Below, in pieces: positions 39,066-48,677 of a stretch of DNA of 64,000 nucleotides. How positions within the stretch are numbered: position 1 is the stretch's first letter; the number at the start of each line of letters is the position of its first letter. The notes below the pieces were generated by a model. It was not told where the DNA came from, made no database searches, and saw only the letters and a list, made by a program, of their open reading frames with translations. Source of the DNA: Streptomyces phaeoluteigriseus (GTDB taxonomy: Bacteria > Actinomycetota > Actinomycetes > Streptomycetales > Streptomycetaceae). The position numbers and the translations under genes are program-made. The stretch spans positions 48,874 through 112,873 of the forward strand of contig NZ_MPOH02000004.1 of the NCBI RefSeq assembly GCF_001896135.2, given 5' to 3'.

Positions 39066-41579
39066 TCACAGCTGGCCGACGTCGGTCACGCGCACCACCG
39101 CGCGACCCTCGGCGTCCGACGCCGCAAGGTCGACCTCCGCGCTGATGCCCCAGTCGTGGTCGTCGTTCGGGTCGTCGAAGATCTGCCGGACGCGCCACAG
39201 ACCGTGCTGCGGCTCCTCCTTGATGACGAGCAGCTTCGGACCGCGTGCGTCCGGGCCGGTACCGAGGTCGTCGTACTCGTCCCAGTACTTGTCCATCGCC
39301 TCGCCCCACGCGTCGGCGTCCCAGCCCGACTCGCCGTCCAGCTCGCCCAACTCCTCGACGTGGTCCAGAGCGGCGAGTTCGACGCGGCGGAACATCGCGT
39401 TGCGGACGAGGACGCGGAACGCGCGCGCGTTGGCGGTGACGGGTTTGACCTCGTCGGCCTTCTCCTGGGCCTCCTCGGCGGTCATCTCCGCCGGGTTGGC
39501 CAACTGCTCCCACTCGTCGAGCAGGCTGGAGTCGACCTGACGCACCATCTCGCCCAGCCACTCGATCAGGTCCTGGAGGTCCTCCGACTTCAGATCGTCC
39601 GGGACCGTGTGGTCGAGGGCCTTGTAGGCGCTCGCCAGGTAGCGCAGCACGATGCCCTCGGTGCGGGCCAGTTCGTAGTGCGACACCTGCTCGGTGAACG
39701 ACATCGCCCGCTCGTACATGTCGCGGATCACCGACTTCGGCGACAGCGGATGGTCACCGACCCACGGGTGACTCTTGCGGTACACGTCGTACGCGTGGAA
39801 GAGCAGCTCCTCCAGCGGCTTCGGGTACGTGATGTCCTGGAGACGCTCCATGCGCTCCTCGTACTCCACCCCGTCGGCCTTCATCGCCGCGACCGCCTCG
39901 CCGCGCGCCTTGTTCTGCTGGGCCGCGAGGATCTGCCGCGGGTCGTCCAGCGTGGACTCCACGACGGAGACCATGTCGAGCGCGTACGACGGCGACTCCG
40001 GGTCCAGCAGCTCGAACGCGGCCAGCGCGAAGGTGGACAGCGGCTGGTTCAGGGCGAAGTCCTGCTGAAGGTCGACCGTGAGGCGGACGATGCGGCCCGT
40101 GGCGTCCGGCTCGTCGAGCTTCTCCACGATCCCGCCGTCCAGCAGCGAACGATAGATCGCGATGGCGCGCCGGATGTGCCGCAACTGCTGCTTGCGCGGC
40201 TCGTGGTTGTCCTCCAGGAGGTGCCGCATCGCCTCGAAGGCGTTACCGGGGCGGGCGATCACGGACAGCAGCATCGTGTGCGTCACCCGGAAGCGGGACA
40301 TCAGCGGCTCCGGCTCGGAGTCGATGAGCTTCTCGAAGGTGTTCTCGGTCCAGCCGACGAAACCCTCGGGCGCCTTCTTGCGGACGACCTTGCGACGCTT
40401 CTTCGGGTCGTCACCCGCCTTCGCGAGCGCCTTCTCGTTCTCGACGACGTGCTCGGGCGCCTGCGCGACCACCAAACCCGCCGTGTCGAATCCGGCCCGG
40501 CCGGCCCGGCCCGCGATCTGGTGGAACTCACGAGCCCGCAGCGTGCGCACACGCGTGCCGTCGTACTTCGTCAAAGCCGTGAACAGCACGGTTCGGATCG
40601 GCACGTTGACGCCCACACCGAGGGTGTCCGTCCCGCAGATCACCTTCAGCAGACCGGCCTGGGCGAGTTTCTCCACCAGGCGTCGGTACTTGGGGAGCAT
40701 GCCGGCGTGGTGCACACCGATGCCGTGCCGTACGTAACGGGAGAGGTTGCGGCCGAACTTGGTGGTGAAACGGAAGTTGCCGATCAGCTCGGCGATCCGT
40801 TCCTTCTCCTCACGCGAACACATGTTGATGCTCATCAGCGCCTGCGCCCGCTCCACCGCCTGCGCCTGCGTGAAGTGCACGATGTAGACAGGAGCCTGCT
40901 TCGTCTCCAGCAGCTCGGTGAGCGTCTCCGTGAGCGGTGTGAAGCGGTACTCGTAGGACAGCGGCACGGGCCGGGTCGCCGAGCGGACCACCGAGGTGGG
41001 CCGACCGGTGCGCCGGGCGAGGTCCTTCTCGAAGAAGGACACGTCGCCGAGCGTGGCGGACATGAGGATGAACTGTGCCTGGGGCAGTTCCAGGATCGGG
41101 ATCTGCCAGGCCCAGCCGCGGTCACCCTCGGCGTAGAAATGGAACTCGTCCATGACGACCTGGCCGACATCCGCGTGCTTGCCGTCACGCAGCGCGATCG
41201 AGGCGAGTACCTCGGCGGTGCAGCAGATGACCGGGGCGTCGGCGTTGACGGACGCGTCACCGGTGAGCATGCCGACGTTCTCCGTGCCGAAGATCTTGCA
41301 CAGTTCGAAGAACTTCTCCGATACCAGCGCCTTGATCGGAGCGGTGTAGAAGGTGACCTCGTCGCGGGCGAGAGCCGCGAAGTGCGCACCTGCCGCGATC
41401 ATGCTCTTGCCGGAGCCGGTCGGCGTCGACACGATCACGTTCGCCCCGGAGACGGCCTCGATCAGCGCTTCCTCCTGATGGGAGTAGAGCGTGAGACCGC
41501 GCTCCTGGGCCCAGGACTCGAAAGCTTCGTAGAGGGCGTCGGGATCTGCGGTCGGCGGCAACTGATCGATGAGGGTCAC
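39066..41579 (-). CDS. Ski2-like DEAD/DEAH-box RNA helicase (HelY type)
   Basis: 837 residues from GTG at 41579. Superfamily 2 motifs: STPTGSGKSMIAAGAHFAAL (I), YTAPIKALVSEKF (Ia), VVMDEFHFY (II, DEFH), LMSATLGDVSFF (III), VHHAGMLPKYRRLVE, GTDTLGVGVNVP (V) and FHQIAGRAGRAGFD (VI). The domain order matches Ski2/Mtr4-like bacterial helicases next to no proteasome gene here. Likely RNA unwinding or turnover; precise role unknown. An in-frame ATG 93 bases upstream exists, but the peptide it adds is not conserved-looking. Confidence 0.9.
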   Translation of the reverse strand: MTLIDQLPPTADPDALYEAFESWAQERGLTLYSHQEEALIEAVSGANVIVSTPTGSGKSMIAAGAHFAALARDEVTFYTAPIKALVSEKFFELCKIFGTENVGMLTGDASVNADAPVICCTAEVLASIALRDGKHADVGQVVMDEFHFYAEGDRGWAWQIPILELPQAQFILMSATLGDVSFFEKDLARRTGRPTSVVRSATRPVPLSYEYRFTPLTETLTELLETKQAPVYIVHFTQAQAVERAQALMSINMCSREEKERIAELIGNFRFTTKFGRNLSRYVRHGIGVHHAGMLPKYRRLVEKLAQAGLLKVICGTDTLGVGVNVPIRTVLFTALTKYDGTRVRTLRAREFHQIAGRAGRAGFDTAGLVVAQAPEHVVENEKALAKAGDDPKKRRKVVRKKAPEGFVGWTENTFEKLIDSEPEPLMSRFRVTHTMLLSVIARPGNAFEAMRHLLEDNHEPRKQQLRHIRRAIAIYRSLLDGGIVEKLDEPDATGRIVRLTVDLQQDFALNQPLSTFALAAFELLDPESPSYALDMVSVVESTLDDPRQILAAQQNKARGEAVAAMKADGVEYEERMERLQDITYPKPLEELLFHAYDVYRKSHPWVGDHPLSPKSVIRDMYERAMSFTEQVSHYELARTEGIVLRYLASAYKALDHTVPDDLKSEDLQDLIEWLGEMVRQVDSSLLDEWEQLANPAEMTAEEAQEKADEVKPVTANARAFRVLVRNAMFRRVELAALDHVEELGELDGESGWDADAWGEAMDKYWDEYDDLGTGPDARGPKLLVIKEEPQHGLWRVRQIFDDPNDDHDWGISAEVDLAASDAEGRAVVRVTDVGQL

Positions 41580-41724
41580 GCCCCCATCTTGCCTGGCCCG
41601 CTGCCCGAGGGGGGAATCGGATGCGGGGCCGAAGATCATGGCCGCTACGCTGTGGCGCCGACGGAGCGTCATCGCACCCGGTCAACTGGACAGCGGCACA
41701 CGAGGAATGGGGCGGGCAACGGCC

Positions 41725-42519
41725 ATGATGGGACCAGCACACTCACTGTCGGGCGCGGCCGCCTGGCTCGGCGTCGGCGCGGCCGCAACCGCGGCCGGCC
41801 ACTCGATGCCATGGCCGGTGCTGCTCGCCGGTGCGCTGATCTGCGCCGGAGCGGCTCTGGCCCCGGACCTGGACCACAAGGCCGCGACCATCTCCCGGGC
41901 CTTCGGACCCCTCTCGCGCTGGCTCTGCGAGATCGTGGACAAGCTCTCCTACGCCGTCTACAAGGGCACGCGGAAGCAGGGCGACCCGCGCCGCTCCGGC
42001 GGGCACCGGACCCTGACGCACACCTGGCTCTGGGCGGTCATGATCGGCGCGGGCGCCTCGGCGCTGGCGATCACCGGTGGCCGCTGGGCGGTGCTGGGGC
42101 TCCTCTTCGTCCACATGGTCCTGGCCATCGAGGGCCTGCTGTGGCGGGCGACCCGGGGCTCCAGCAGCGATGTGCTGGTGTGGCTGCTGGCGGCGGCGAG
42201 CGCGTGGATCCTCGCAGGGATACTGGACAAGCCGGGCAACGGCGCGGACTGGCTGTTCACGGACCCGGGCCAGGAGTATCTGTGGCTCGGGCTGCCGATC
42301 GTGCTGGGCGCCCTGGTCCACGACATCGGGGACGCGCTGACCATATCGGGCTGCCCGGTCCTGTGGCCCATCCCGATCGGGCGCAAGCGCTGGTACCCGA
42401 TCGGTCCGCCGAAGGTGATGCGGTTCCGGGCCGGCAGCTGGGTCGAGCTGAAGGTGCTGATGCCGGTGTTCATGCTGCTCGGAGGAGTGGGCGGCGCGGC
42501 CGCGCTCAACTACATCTGA
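41725..42519 (+). CDS. YdjM-like membrane-bound metal-dependent hydrolase
   Basis: 264 residues. The conserved start MMGPAHSLSGAAAWLG, LAPDLDHKAATISR, and RRSGGHRTLTHTWLW carry the His/Asp residues of the YdjM/DUF457 family, a fold related to phospholipase C-type zinc enzymes. About five to six membrane helices. ATG 41725 is preferred over 41707 because the family begins MMGPAHS. In E. coli YdjM is LexA-controlled; nothing like that is visible here. Confidence 0.82.
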   Translation: MMGPAHSLSGAAAWLGVGAAATAAGHSMPWPVLLAGALICAGAALAPDLDHKAATISRAFGPLSRWLCEIVDKLSYAVYKGTRKQGDPRRSGGHRTLTHTWLWAVMIGAGASALAITGGRWAVLGLLFVHMVLAIEGLLWRATRGSSSDVLVWLLAAASAWILAGILDKPGNGADWLFTDPGQEYLWLGLPIVLGALVHDIGDALTISGCPVLWPIPIGRKRWYPIGPPKVMRFRAGSWVELKVLMPVFMLLGGVGGAAALNYI

Positions 42520-42545
42520 GCGGTGCCGGGGGCGGCGGGACCGGG

Positions 42546-42800
42546 TCAGCCCGGCGTGCCTCCGCCGAAGCGCCGCTCGAACCGGGCGACACGGCCTTCC
42601 GTGTCCACGGTGCGGGCCTTGCCGGTGTAGAAGGGGTGGCTCTCCGCGGAGATCTCCACGTCCACGACGGGGTAGGTCTCGCCGTCGTCCCACTCGATCG
42701 TCTGGTCGCTGGTCGCGGTCGACCGGGTCAGGAAGGCGTAGCCGGCGGCGCGGTCACGGAACACGACCGAGTGGTAGTCGGGGTGCTTGTCCTGCTGCAT
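42546..42800 (-). CDS. rpmE2: Ribosomal protein L31, type B (zinc-free)
   Basis: 84 residues beginning [20 protein letters not shown], with [20 protein letters not shown]. It lacks the Cys residues of zinc-binding L31, so it is the substitute paralogue used when zinc is scarce. In Streptomyces this class is normally Zur-repressed; the 87-base gap upstream has no Zur box that I can point to. Confidence 0.95.
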   Translation of the reverse strand: MQQDKHPDYHSVVFRDRAAGYAFLTRSTATSDQTIEWDDGETYPVVDVEISAESHPFYTGKARTVDTEGRVARFERRFGGGTPG

Positions 42801-42887
42801 GCGTACTCCTCGTGCGGTGGGTGCGGTGAAGGCGCGGACGACGGGGCCGGGCGTGCCCCGGCGTCCGGGCAGGGTGTCCGGGGCGGT

Positions 42888-43357
42888 TCACCCGGGGAGG
42901 GCGTCCTCGTCGACGATGTGCATCGCGGCTCCTCGGCGGAGGCGGCGGCGCCGTCGATGCCGACATCGGTGGCGACCAGGGCGCTCTCCTCGTCCTCGTG
43001 GGCGCCCTCGTCCGGTGCCACGAGCCGGCCGGAGCGGGCGGTGCCGACCTCGTTGTCGAGAAGTTCTCCGTCGGTGTCGTCGCTGTCGCCGAGGCCGTCG
43101 CCGTCGGGTGCGACGAGGTCCGGCAGCTCTTCCGCGAGCCGCTGGTCCAGCGTCTCGCCCTGCCGGCGCTCCGCGGCCGTCACACCGGAGTGCTCCACGG
43201 CCCAGGGCCGCTCCGGAGGCGACCAGCCCCGGTCCAGGGGGTCGCCGACACCGTCGTTCTCCAGGGTGTCCTCCGCGTCGAGGAGTCCGGCGTCGTCCTG
43301 GATCTCGGAGGCGTCGGGCTGGTAGACGTCGTCTCCCCATCCGTCGGCGCTGTTCAC
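42888..43357 (-). CDS. DUF5709 family protein, one frameshift
   Basis: Acidic protein starting at GTG 43357 with GGAGG five bases before it: MNSADGWGDDVYQPDASEI, then AGLLDAEDTLENDGVGDPL and PPERPWAVEHSGVTAAERRQ, the DUF5709 pattern. Near 42927-42932 one base is missing: restored, the end reads EEAAMHIVDEDALPG and stop at 42888, giving 156 residues. Unknown function, common in actinobacteria. Upstream of rpmE2 on the same strand. Confidence 0.82.
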
Positions 43358-44104
43358 GGGTACCTCCAGGGGGTGACGGGCCCGTCCACACCGCGTGGTC
43401 GGCGGTGGGCCACCGTGGCACGGGGCACCGGTCGGCGGTGGGACGCGCCGGACGGGCCTGCCCGGCTGCCTTCCGCGGGGGTTTCGCTCTCCAGCGTTCC
43501 ACCCCCGTTCGGGAGTGCGCAACGCCAGAGCTGTGCCGGGGCACGGGCGGAGGGCCGCCGGCAGGCGCCCTTGGCGCCCCTGGCGCTGCGGCCCCGGCCA
43601 CCTCTCGGCCCGGACCGCACGGGCCTCACGCCGCGGCACGACCCAGGTGTCGCGCCCGCCTCCCCTCCGTCGCCCGGTGGTCCGGCTGCGACCGGTTCTC
43701 GTCCTCGCGGTGGTGCGGATGCGTCGGTCGTCCGTCTGTCGTGCGGTGGTCCGGATGCGTCGGTCGTCCGTCCGTCTCGCGGTGACCGGCCACGGCTAAC
43801 CGCCCGCTCGCCGGGCAATGACGGTGACGGGGATGCGGCCGGTTCCCGTCCGGCGAGTGTCGGCCGGGGTGCAGGCGGCCGCGGCCCGGTCGGTTCCCGT
43901 CCAGCAGGTGCAGGCCCGACCGCAGCCGGCCGCGGCAAACCTCGTCGCGTTCCAGCCCCGGCCGGCTCCTGCACGCCACCCGAGGGCCCGGCCGTGACCA
44001 CTCTCCGTGCACGTCATTGCGGCTCGATCCCAGGGGGCCTCATCGGCCCTCACCGGCTCGCACCCGCGATCCCGGGCCACCCGCCGAGTCCCGAGTCCAC
44101 CCCC
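43358..44104. other. Long intergenic region with tandem repeats
   Basis: 747 bases between the ABC gene stop and the DUF5709 start. Open frames cross it on both strands but encode only low-complexity Pro/Arg/Gly peptides without a ribosome site, so I see no gene. It holds the 36-base tandem repeat listed next and weaker GC-rich repeats around 43830-43950. Confidence 0.6.
43707..43778. repeat. Tandem repeat, two 36-base units plus a partial copy
   Basis: 43707-43742 and 43743-43778 share GCGGTGGT, CGGATGCGTCGGTCGTCCGT and a similar end; a truncated unit follows at 43779 and a diverged one precedes. Lies in the non-coding stretch upstream of the DUF5709 gene. Confidence 0.8.
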
Positions 44105-45970
44105 TCAGCCGTGCCAGGACCGCCACAGGGCCGCGTAGGCCCCGTCCGCGGCGACCAGCTCGTCATGGCTGCCCAGCTCGCTGATGCGGCCGTTCTCCAC
44201 GACGGCGATGACGTCCGCGTCGTGAGCCGTGTGGAGACGGTGGGCGATGGCGATCACGGTGCGGCCGTCCAGGACACGGGCGAGGGATCGTTCCAGGTGG
44301 CGGGCGGCGCGGGGGTCCAGCAGCGAGGTCGCCTCGTCGAGGACCAGCGTGTGCGGGTCGGCCAGGACCAGGCGGGCCAGTGCGACCTGCTGGGCCTGCG
44401 CCGGGGTGAGCAGCTGGCCCCCGGAGCCGACCTCGGTGTCCAGGCCGTCGTCGAGGGCGCGCGCCCAGCCGTCCGCGTCGACCGCGGTGAGCGCCGCCCA
44501 CAGCTCGGCCTCTTCCGCCCGGGCCCTCTCCGCCCGGGTCTGCGCTGCCCGGGTCTCGGCCTCGACCTCGCCCGGAGTCGCCCGGGCGTTCTCGGGCCGG
44601 GCGTGGGGGAGGGCCAGTCGGAGGTTGTCGCGCAGCGAGCCGACGAAGACGTGGTGCTCCTGGTTGACGAGCGCGACGTGCGAGCGGACGCGTTCGGCGG
44701 TCATCCGGGACAGTTCCGCGCCACCGAGGGCGACCCGGCCGTCCCGGGGCGCGTAGATGCCGGCGAGGAGCCTGCCCAGGGTGGACTTGCCCGCGCCGGA
44801 GGGTCCGACGAGTGCCAGCCGGGTGCCGGGCGCCACCTCCAGGGACACCTGGCGCAGTACGTCGACGCCCTCCCGGTAGCCGAAGTGCACCCGGTCGGCG
44901 AGCACGTCCCGCCCGTCCGGCTCCAGCCCGGAGTCACCGGCGTCCGGCTCGATGTCCCGCACCCCGACCAGCCGGGCCAACGACACCTGCGCCACCTGCA
45001 GTTCGTCGTACCAGCGCAGGATCAGGTTCACCGGGTCGACGAGCATCTGGGCGAGGAGCGCGCCCGTCGTCAGCTGACCGACGTCGATCCAGCCCTGAAG
45101 GACGAACACCCCGCCGAGCATGAGAACCGAACCGAGGACGGTGACGTGCACCAGGTTGATGACCGGGAAGAGGACCGACCGGAGCCACAGGGTGTAGTTC
45201 TCCCAGGCCGTCCACTGTTTGACCCGCAGCTCCGACAGTTCGACCCGGCGGTCGCCGAGACGGTGCGCCTCGACGGTCCGGCCGGCGTCCACGGTCTCGG
45301 CGAGGGCGGCGGCGACGGAGGCGTAACCGGCGGCCTCCGAGCGGTAGCCGGCGGGGGCCCGCTTGAAGTACCAGCGGCAGCCGACCACCAGCAGCGGCAC
45401 CGCGACCAGCACGGCCGGTGCCAGCGGCGGGGCGGTGACGACGAGTCCGCCGAGCAGCAGCGCCGCCCACATCACGCCGATCGTCAACTGGGGGACGGCC
45501 TCGCGCATGGCGTTGGCCAGCCGGTCGATGTCGGTGGTGATGCGGGACAGCAGGTCCCCGGTACCGGCCCGTTCCAGCACGCCCGGTGGCAGCCGGACCG
45601 ACCGGACGAGGAAGTCCTCGCGCAGGTCGGCCAGCATCCGCTCGCCGAGCATCGCCCCGCGCAGCCGCACCTGCCGCACGAAGGCGGCCTGGACGACGAG
45701 GGCGAGGGCGAACAGGGTGGCGGTGAGACCCAGATGGAGTTCGCGGGCCCCCTCCGACAGCCGTTCCACGACGTCGCCGAGGAGCCATGGCCCCACCATC
45801 GAGGCGACGGTGGCGACCGTGTTGACGGCCAGGAGCACCACGAACGCACGGCGGTGCCGGCGCAACAGTTCGGCCACGTAGGCACGCACGGTCGCGGGGG
45901 CGCCTACGGGAAGCGTGCTCGCTGTCGTCGGTGCCGCCGGGTCGTACTCCGGTGGCGCGACGCCGATCAT
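44105..45970 (-). CDS. ABC exporter half-transporter with degenerate signature motif
   Basis: 621 residues: six membrane helices (about 40-320) then an ATPase domain. Walker A is intact (LVGPSGAGKSTLGRLLAG), as is Walker B (HTLVLDEATSLLDP) and the switch His (AIAHRLH). The signature LSGGQ is replaced by LTPAQAQQ, directly after GSGGQL. An extra acidic/Ala/Arg-rich insert (about 485-510) lies before it. Its ATG overlaps the stop of the upstream half-transporter by four bases. The two defects are complementary, so this is an asymmetric heterodimeric exporter; substrate unknown. Confidence 0.92.
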   Translation of the reverse strand: MIGVAPPEYDPAAPTTASTLPVGAPATVRAYVAELLRRHRRAFVVLLAVNTVATVASMVGPWLLGDVVERLSEGARELHLGLTATLFALALVVQAAFVRQVRLRGAMLGERMLADLREDFLVRSVRLPPGVLERAGTGDLLSRITTDIDRLANAMREAVPQLTIGVMWAALLLGGLVVTAPPLAPAVLVAVPLLVVGCRWYFKRAPAGYRSEAAGYASVAAALAETVDAGRTVEAHRLGDRRVELSELRVKQWTAWENYTLWLRSVLFPVINLVHVTVLGSVLMLGGVFVLQGWIDVGQLTTGALLAQMLVDPVNLILRWYDELQVAQVSLARLVGVRDIEPDAGDSGLEPDGRDVLADRVHFGYREGVDVLRQVSLEVAPGTRLALVGPSGAGKSTLGRLLAGIYAPRDGRVALGGAELSRMTAERVRSHVALVNQEHHVFVGSLRDNLRLALPHARPENARATPGEVEAETRAAQTRAERARAEEAELWAALTAVDADGWARALDDGLDTEVGSGGQLLTPAQAQQVALARLVLADPHTLVLDEATSLLDPRAARHLERSLARVLDGRTVIAIAHRLHTAHDADVIAVVENGRISELGSHDELVAADGAYAALWRSWHG

Positions 45971-47796
45971 GCGGACTCCTCGATCTCTTGTCGTTCGTTG
46001 TCTCCGAGCCGTTCGGCGTCTCCGAGAGCGTGCAGTTCCTTCAGCGCGCCGCCCCGCGCGGTCTCTTCTTCGGTCTCGCGGGTCACCACCGCGCGGTACC
46101 GCGGCTCGTTGTGCAGTAGTTCGCGGTGCACACCGACTGCCACGGCCACGTCTTCGTGGACCAGGACGACCCGGTCGGCCCGGTCCAGCAGCAGCGGGGA
46201 CGAGGTGAACAGGATCGTGGTGCGTCCCGTCCGGATCTCCCGCAGTCCCTCGGCGATCCGAGCCTCGGTGTGCGAGTCGACGGCGGAGGTGGGTTCGTCC
46301 AGTACGAGCACCTCCGGGTCCGTGAACAGGGAGCGGGCCAGGGCCAGCCGCTGGCGCTGGCCGCCCGAGAGGGAGCGTCCCCGTTCGGTGATGTGGGCGT
46401 CCATCGGGGAACCGGCGTCCAACGCCCCCTGGACGAGGGCGTCGAGAACGTCCGCGCACTGGGCGGCCGCCAGCGCCTCCGTCGCGCCGACCTCACCCGA
46501 GGCCGGCACGTCGAGCAGGTCACGCAGGGAACCCGACAGCAGCACCGGATCCTTGTCCTGGACGAGGACCGCCGTGCGCGCACTCTCCAGCGGGAGTTCG
46601 TCCAGGGGGACTCCGCCGAGCAGCACCGACGGGCCGTCCTCGGAGGGGTGCCCGCCGAGACGTTCGGCCAGCCGCCCGGCGGCGTCCGGATCGCCGCACA
46701 CCACGGCGGTGAGTTGGGCGGCCGGGGCCAGCAGTCCGGTGGCCGGGTCGTACAGGTCACCGGAGGGCAGGTCCGCGGTGCGTGATCCGGCCGCGTCCGT
46801 GGCCCGCTCCAGCGACAGCACGCGGGCGGCACGCTTCGCCGACGGACGGGAGAAGGAGTAGGCCATGGCGATCTCCTCGAAGTGCCTGAGGGGGTACATC
46901 AGGACCATGACGGAGCTGTAGACGGTGACGAGTTCGCCGACGGAGATCCGGCCCTCGCGGGCCAGGTGGACGCCGTAGAACACGACCGCGATCAGCAGCA
47001 GGCCCGGCAGCAGGACCTGTATGGCGCTGATCAGCGACCACATCCGGGCACTGGACACGGCGGCCTGACGGACCTCCTGGGAGGCGCGGCGGTAACGGTC
47101 GAGGAAGAGTTCCTCGCCGCCGATGCCACGCAGAACCCGCAGGCCCGCCACGGTGTCGGAGGCCAGTTCGGTGGCGCGTCCGGCCTTCTCGCGCTGGACG
47201 TCGGCGCGACGCGTCGCGCGGGGCAGCAGGGGCAGCGCCGCGAACGCCACGACGGGCAGGCCCAGGGCGACGACGATGCCGAGGGCCGGCTGGTAGACCA
47301 CCAGGCCGACGCAGACGAACACGACCGTGAGGGCGGCGGCCGAGAAGCGCGAGACGCCTTCGACGAACCAGCCGATCTTCTCGACATCACCCGTGGAGAC
47401 GGCGACGACCTCACCGGCCGCGACCCGCCTGCTGAGCGCGGAGCCCAACTGCGAGGCCTTGCGGGCGAGGAGCTGCTGGACGCGGGCGGCGGCAGTGATC
47501 CAGTTGGTGACGGCGGTGCGGTGCAGGAAGGTGTCCCCGAGCGCCGTTGCGGCACCGAACAGGGCCATCAGGCCACCGGCGAGGGCCAGCCGTGCGCCGG
47601 AGCGGTCGATGACCGCCTCGATGGCGAACCCGACACAGAACGGCTGCGCCGAGACGGCCATGAAGTGCAGCAGGCCCCAGGCCAGGGACGTGAGCTGGCC
47701 GCCCAGTTGGTTGCGCCCCAACCACCACAGGAATCGGGGTCCCGAGCGTACGTCCGGCACACCCGGGTCTGGATACGGAAGGTCTTGGATCTGCAT
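45967..47796 (-). CDS. ABC exporter half-transporter with degenerate Walker A
   Basis: 609 residues, partner of the preceding gene. Membrane part about 25-310, then an ATPase domain in which the Walker A loop is lost (AVVCGDPDAAGRLAERL, no GKS/T), while the signature is canonical (GRSLSGGQRQRLALARSL) with Walker B LVLDEPTSAVD. The switch region reads LFTSSPLLLDRA, with no clear His. Together with its partner only one composite ATP site can work. ATG 47796 begins MQIQDLPYPDPGVPDV, typical of this actinobacterial subgroup. Confidence 0.92.
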   Translation of the reverse strand: MQIQDLPYPDPGVPDVRSGPRFLWWLGRNQLGGQLTSLAWGLLHFMAVSAQPFCVGFAIEAVIDRSGARLALAGGLMALFGAATALGDTFLHRTAVTNWITAAARVQQLLARKASQLGSALSRRVAAGEVVAVSTGDVEKIGWFVEGVSRFSAAALTVVFVCVGLVVYQPALGIVVALGLPVVAFAALPLLPRATRRADVQREKAGRATELASDTVAGLRVLRGIGGEELFLDRYRRASQEVRQAAVSSARMWSLISAIQVLLPGLLLIAVVFYGVHLAREGRISVGELVTVYSSVMVLMYPLRHFEEIAMAYSFSRPSAKRAARVLSLERATDAAGSRTADLPSGDLYDPATGLLAPAAQLTAVVCGDPDAAGRLAERLGGHPSEDGPSVLLGGVPLDELPLESARTAVLVQDKDPVLLSGSLRDLLDVPASGEVGATEALAAAQCADVLDALVQGALDAGSPMDAHITERGRSLSGGQRQRLALARSLFTDPEVLVLDEPTSAVDSHTEARIAEGLREIRTGRTTILFTSSPLLLDRADRVVLVHEDVAVAVGVHRELLHNEPRYRAVVTRETEEETARGGALKELHALGDAERLGDNERQEIEESA

Positions 47797-48133
47797 GACG
47801 TCCCAGAGGCTCGTGTCAGGGATGGGGGGGGGAAGGGGCCGCGGTCGGCGGTGACAGCAAACCGTGAAAGGTTCGCTTCACAGGGTGGTCAGAATCAACC
47901 CGTTTTCCACGGCACCGCATGGTTCCGGCTGCCGCCCGTGATGCCGGGCGTCGGAGGCGAAGGTGTCACGAGCCTCGTGGCGGAAGGGGCCGGCTCCCGG
48001 TGGGACACCAGCCGTGAGAGCAGGATGGCCATGCCCGTGCTGCGGAGGGCTCCTCCGTCCGGCCCGAACCGCTTCCGATCCGCCGCTTCTGTTCCGCCGC
48101 TTCTGTGCCGGCCGCATCTGATCCGAGAACGGA
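47797..48133. other. Intergenic region upstream of the ABC pair
   Basis: 337 bases with no gene. Contains a G9 run near 47830 and the small hairpin GTGAA-TTCAC at about 47863-47880, plus a repeated CCGCCGCTTCTGT motif near 48078-48100. The promoter of the ABC pair should be here but is not obvious. Confidence 0.5.
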
Positions 48134-48583
48134 TCAGCAGCGCGGAACCGCCGCCCCGTCGATCAACGTGTCCAGCAACTCCCCGAGGACCGCCCGTTCC
48201 GCGTTCGTCAGCGGGGCCAGGATCTCCCGGGCCGCCGACCGGCGCGCCCGGTGCAGCTCGTGGAGTGTGGTGCGGCCCTCGTCGGTCAGCTCGATGCGGA
48301 TCACCCGGCGGTTGGTCGGGTCCGGGACCCGGCGCACCTTGGCGTTCGCCTCCAGCCCGTCGACCAGCGTGGTCACCGCCCGCGGCACGACCTCCAGGCG
48401 CGCGGCGAGGTCCGCCATCCGTGGCGGCTCGCTGAAGTGGGCGAGGGTGCGCAGCAGGCGGGACTGGGCGGGCGTGATGCCGAGGTCCGACAGCTCCAGA
48501 TGGTGCTTCTGGATGCGGTGCACCCGGCGGGTGAACCGCAGCAGCTGCTCGGCGAGCGCGCCGTCGGGATCGGGGGTGGTCAT
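48134..48583 (-). CDS. MarR-family transcriptional regulator
   Basis: 149 residues. Winged-helix core: LGITPAQSRLLRTLAHFSEP, RMADLAARLEVVPRAVTTLV, RRVPDPTNRRVIRIELTDEG, with flanking dimer helices. Divergent from an ABC exporter across 94 bases that hold a clear inverted repeat, the usual layout for a drug-sensing repressor of its own export pump. Confidence 0.92.
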   Translation of the reverse strand: MTTPDPDGALAEQLLRFTRRVHRIQKHHLELSDLGITPAQSRLLRTLAHFSEPPRMADLAARLEVVPRAVTTLVDGLEANAKVRRVPDPTNRRVIRIELTDEGRTTLHELHRARRSAAREILAPLTNAERAVLGELLDTLIDGAAVPRC

Positions 48584-48607
48584 GCGGGAACAATATCAGG
48601 ATGCCGT

Positions 48608-48632
48608 TCATTGTGAGTATAGGTAACAATGA
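48608..48632. promoter_or_regulatory. Putative MarR operator
   Basis: TCATTGT-N11-ACAATGA, perfect seven-base arms, AT-rich against a GC-rich background, containing TATAGG in the spacer as a possible -10. It lies 46 bases before the ABC gene and 25 bases before MarR, fitting joint repression. Confidence 0.7.
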
Positions 48633-48677
48633 GCTACGCTCCCCCCGTCCCGCCCGTCCGACCTCCCGTAGGAGCCC

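Noticed and set aside
38712..43325. Long plus-strand open frame across tesB, helicase and rpmE2
   Set aside because: A mirror of the real minus-strand genes with no recognisable domain.
43354..44001. Minus-strand open frame of 215 codons in the gap upstream of DUF5709
   Set aside because: Pro/Arg/Gly low-complexity product, no ribosome site, built over tandem repeats.
42998..46861. Very long plus-strand open frame
   Set aside because: Lies opposite the two ABC genes, which have clear motifs; the plus-strand product is low-complexity, a usual shadow in GC-rich DNA.
45967..47796. Loss of Walker A in the ABC protein as a sequencing fault
   Set aside because: The frame stays open and well conserved around it and the partner's complementary defect explains it.
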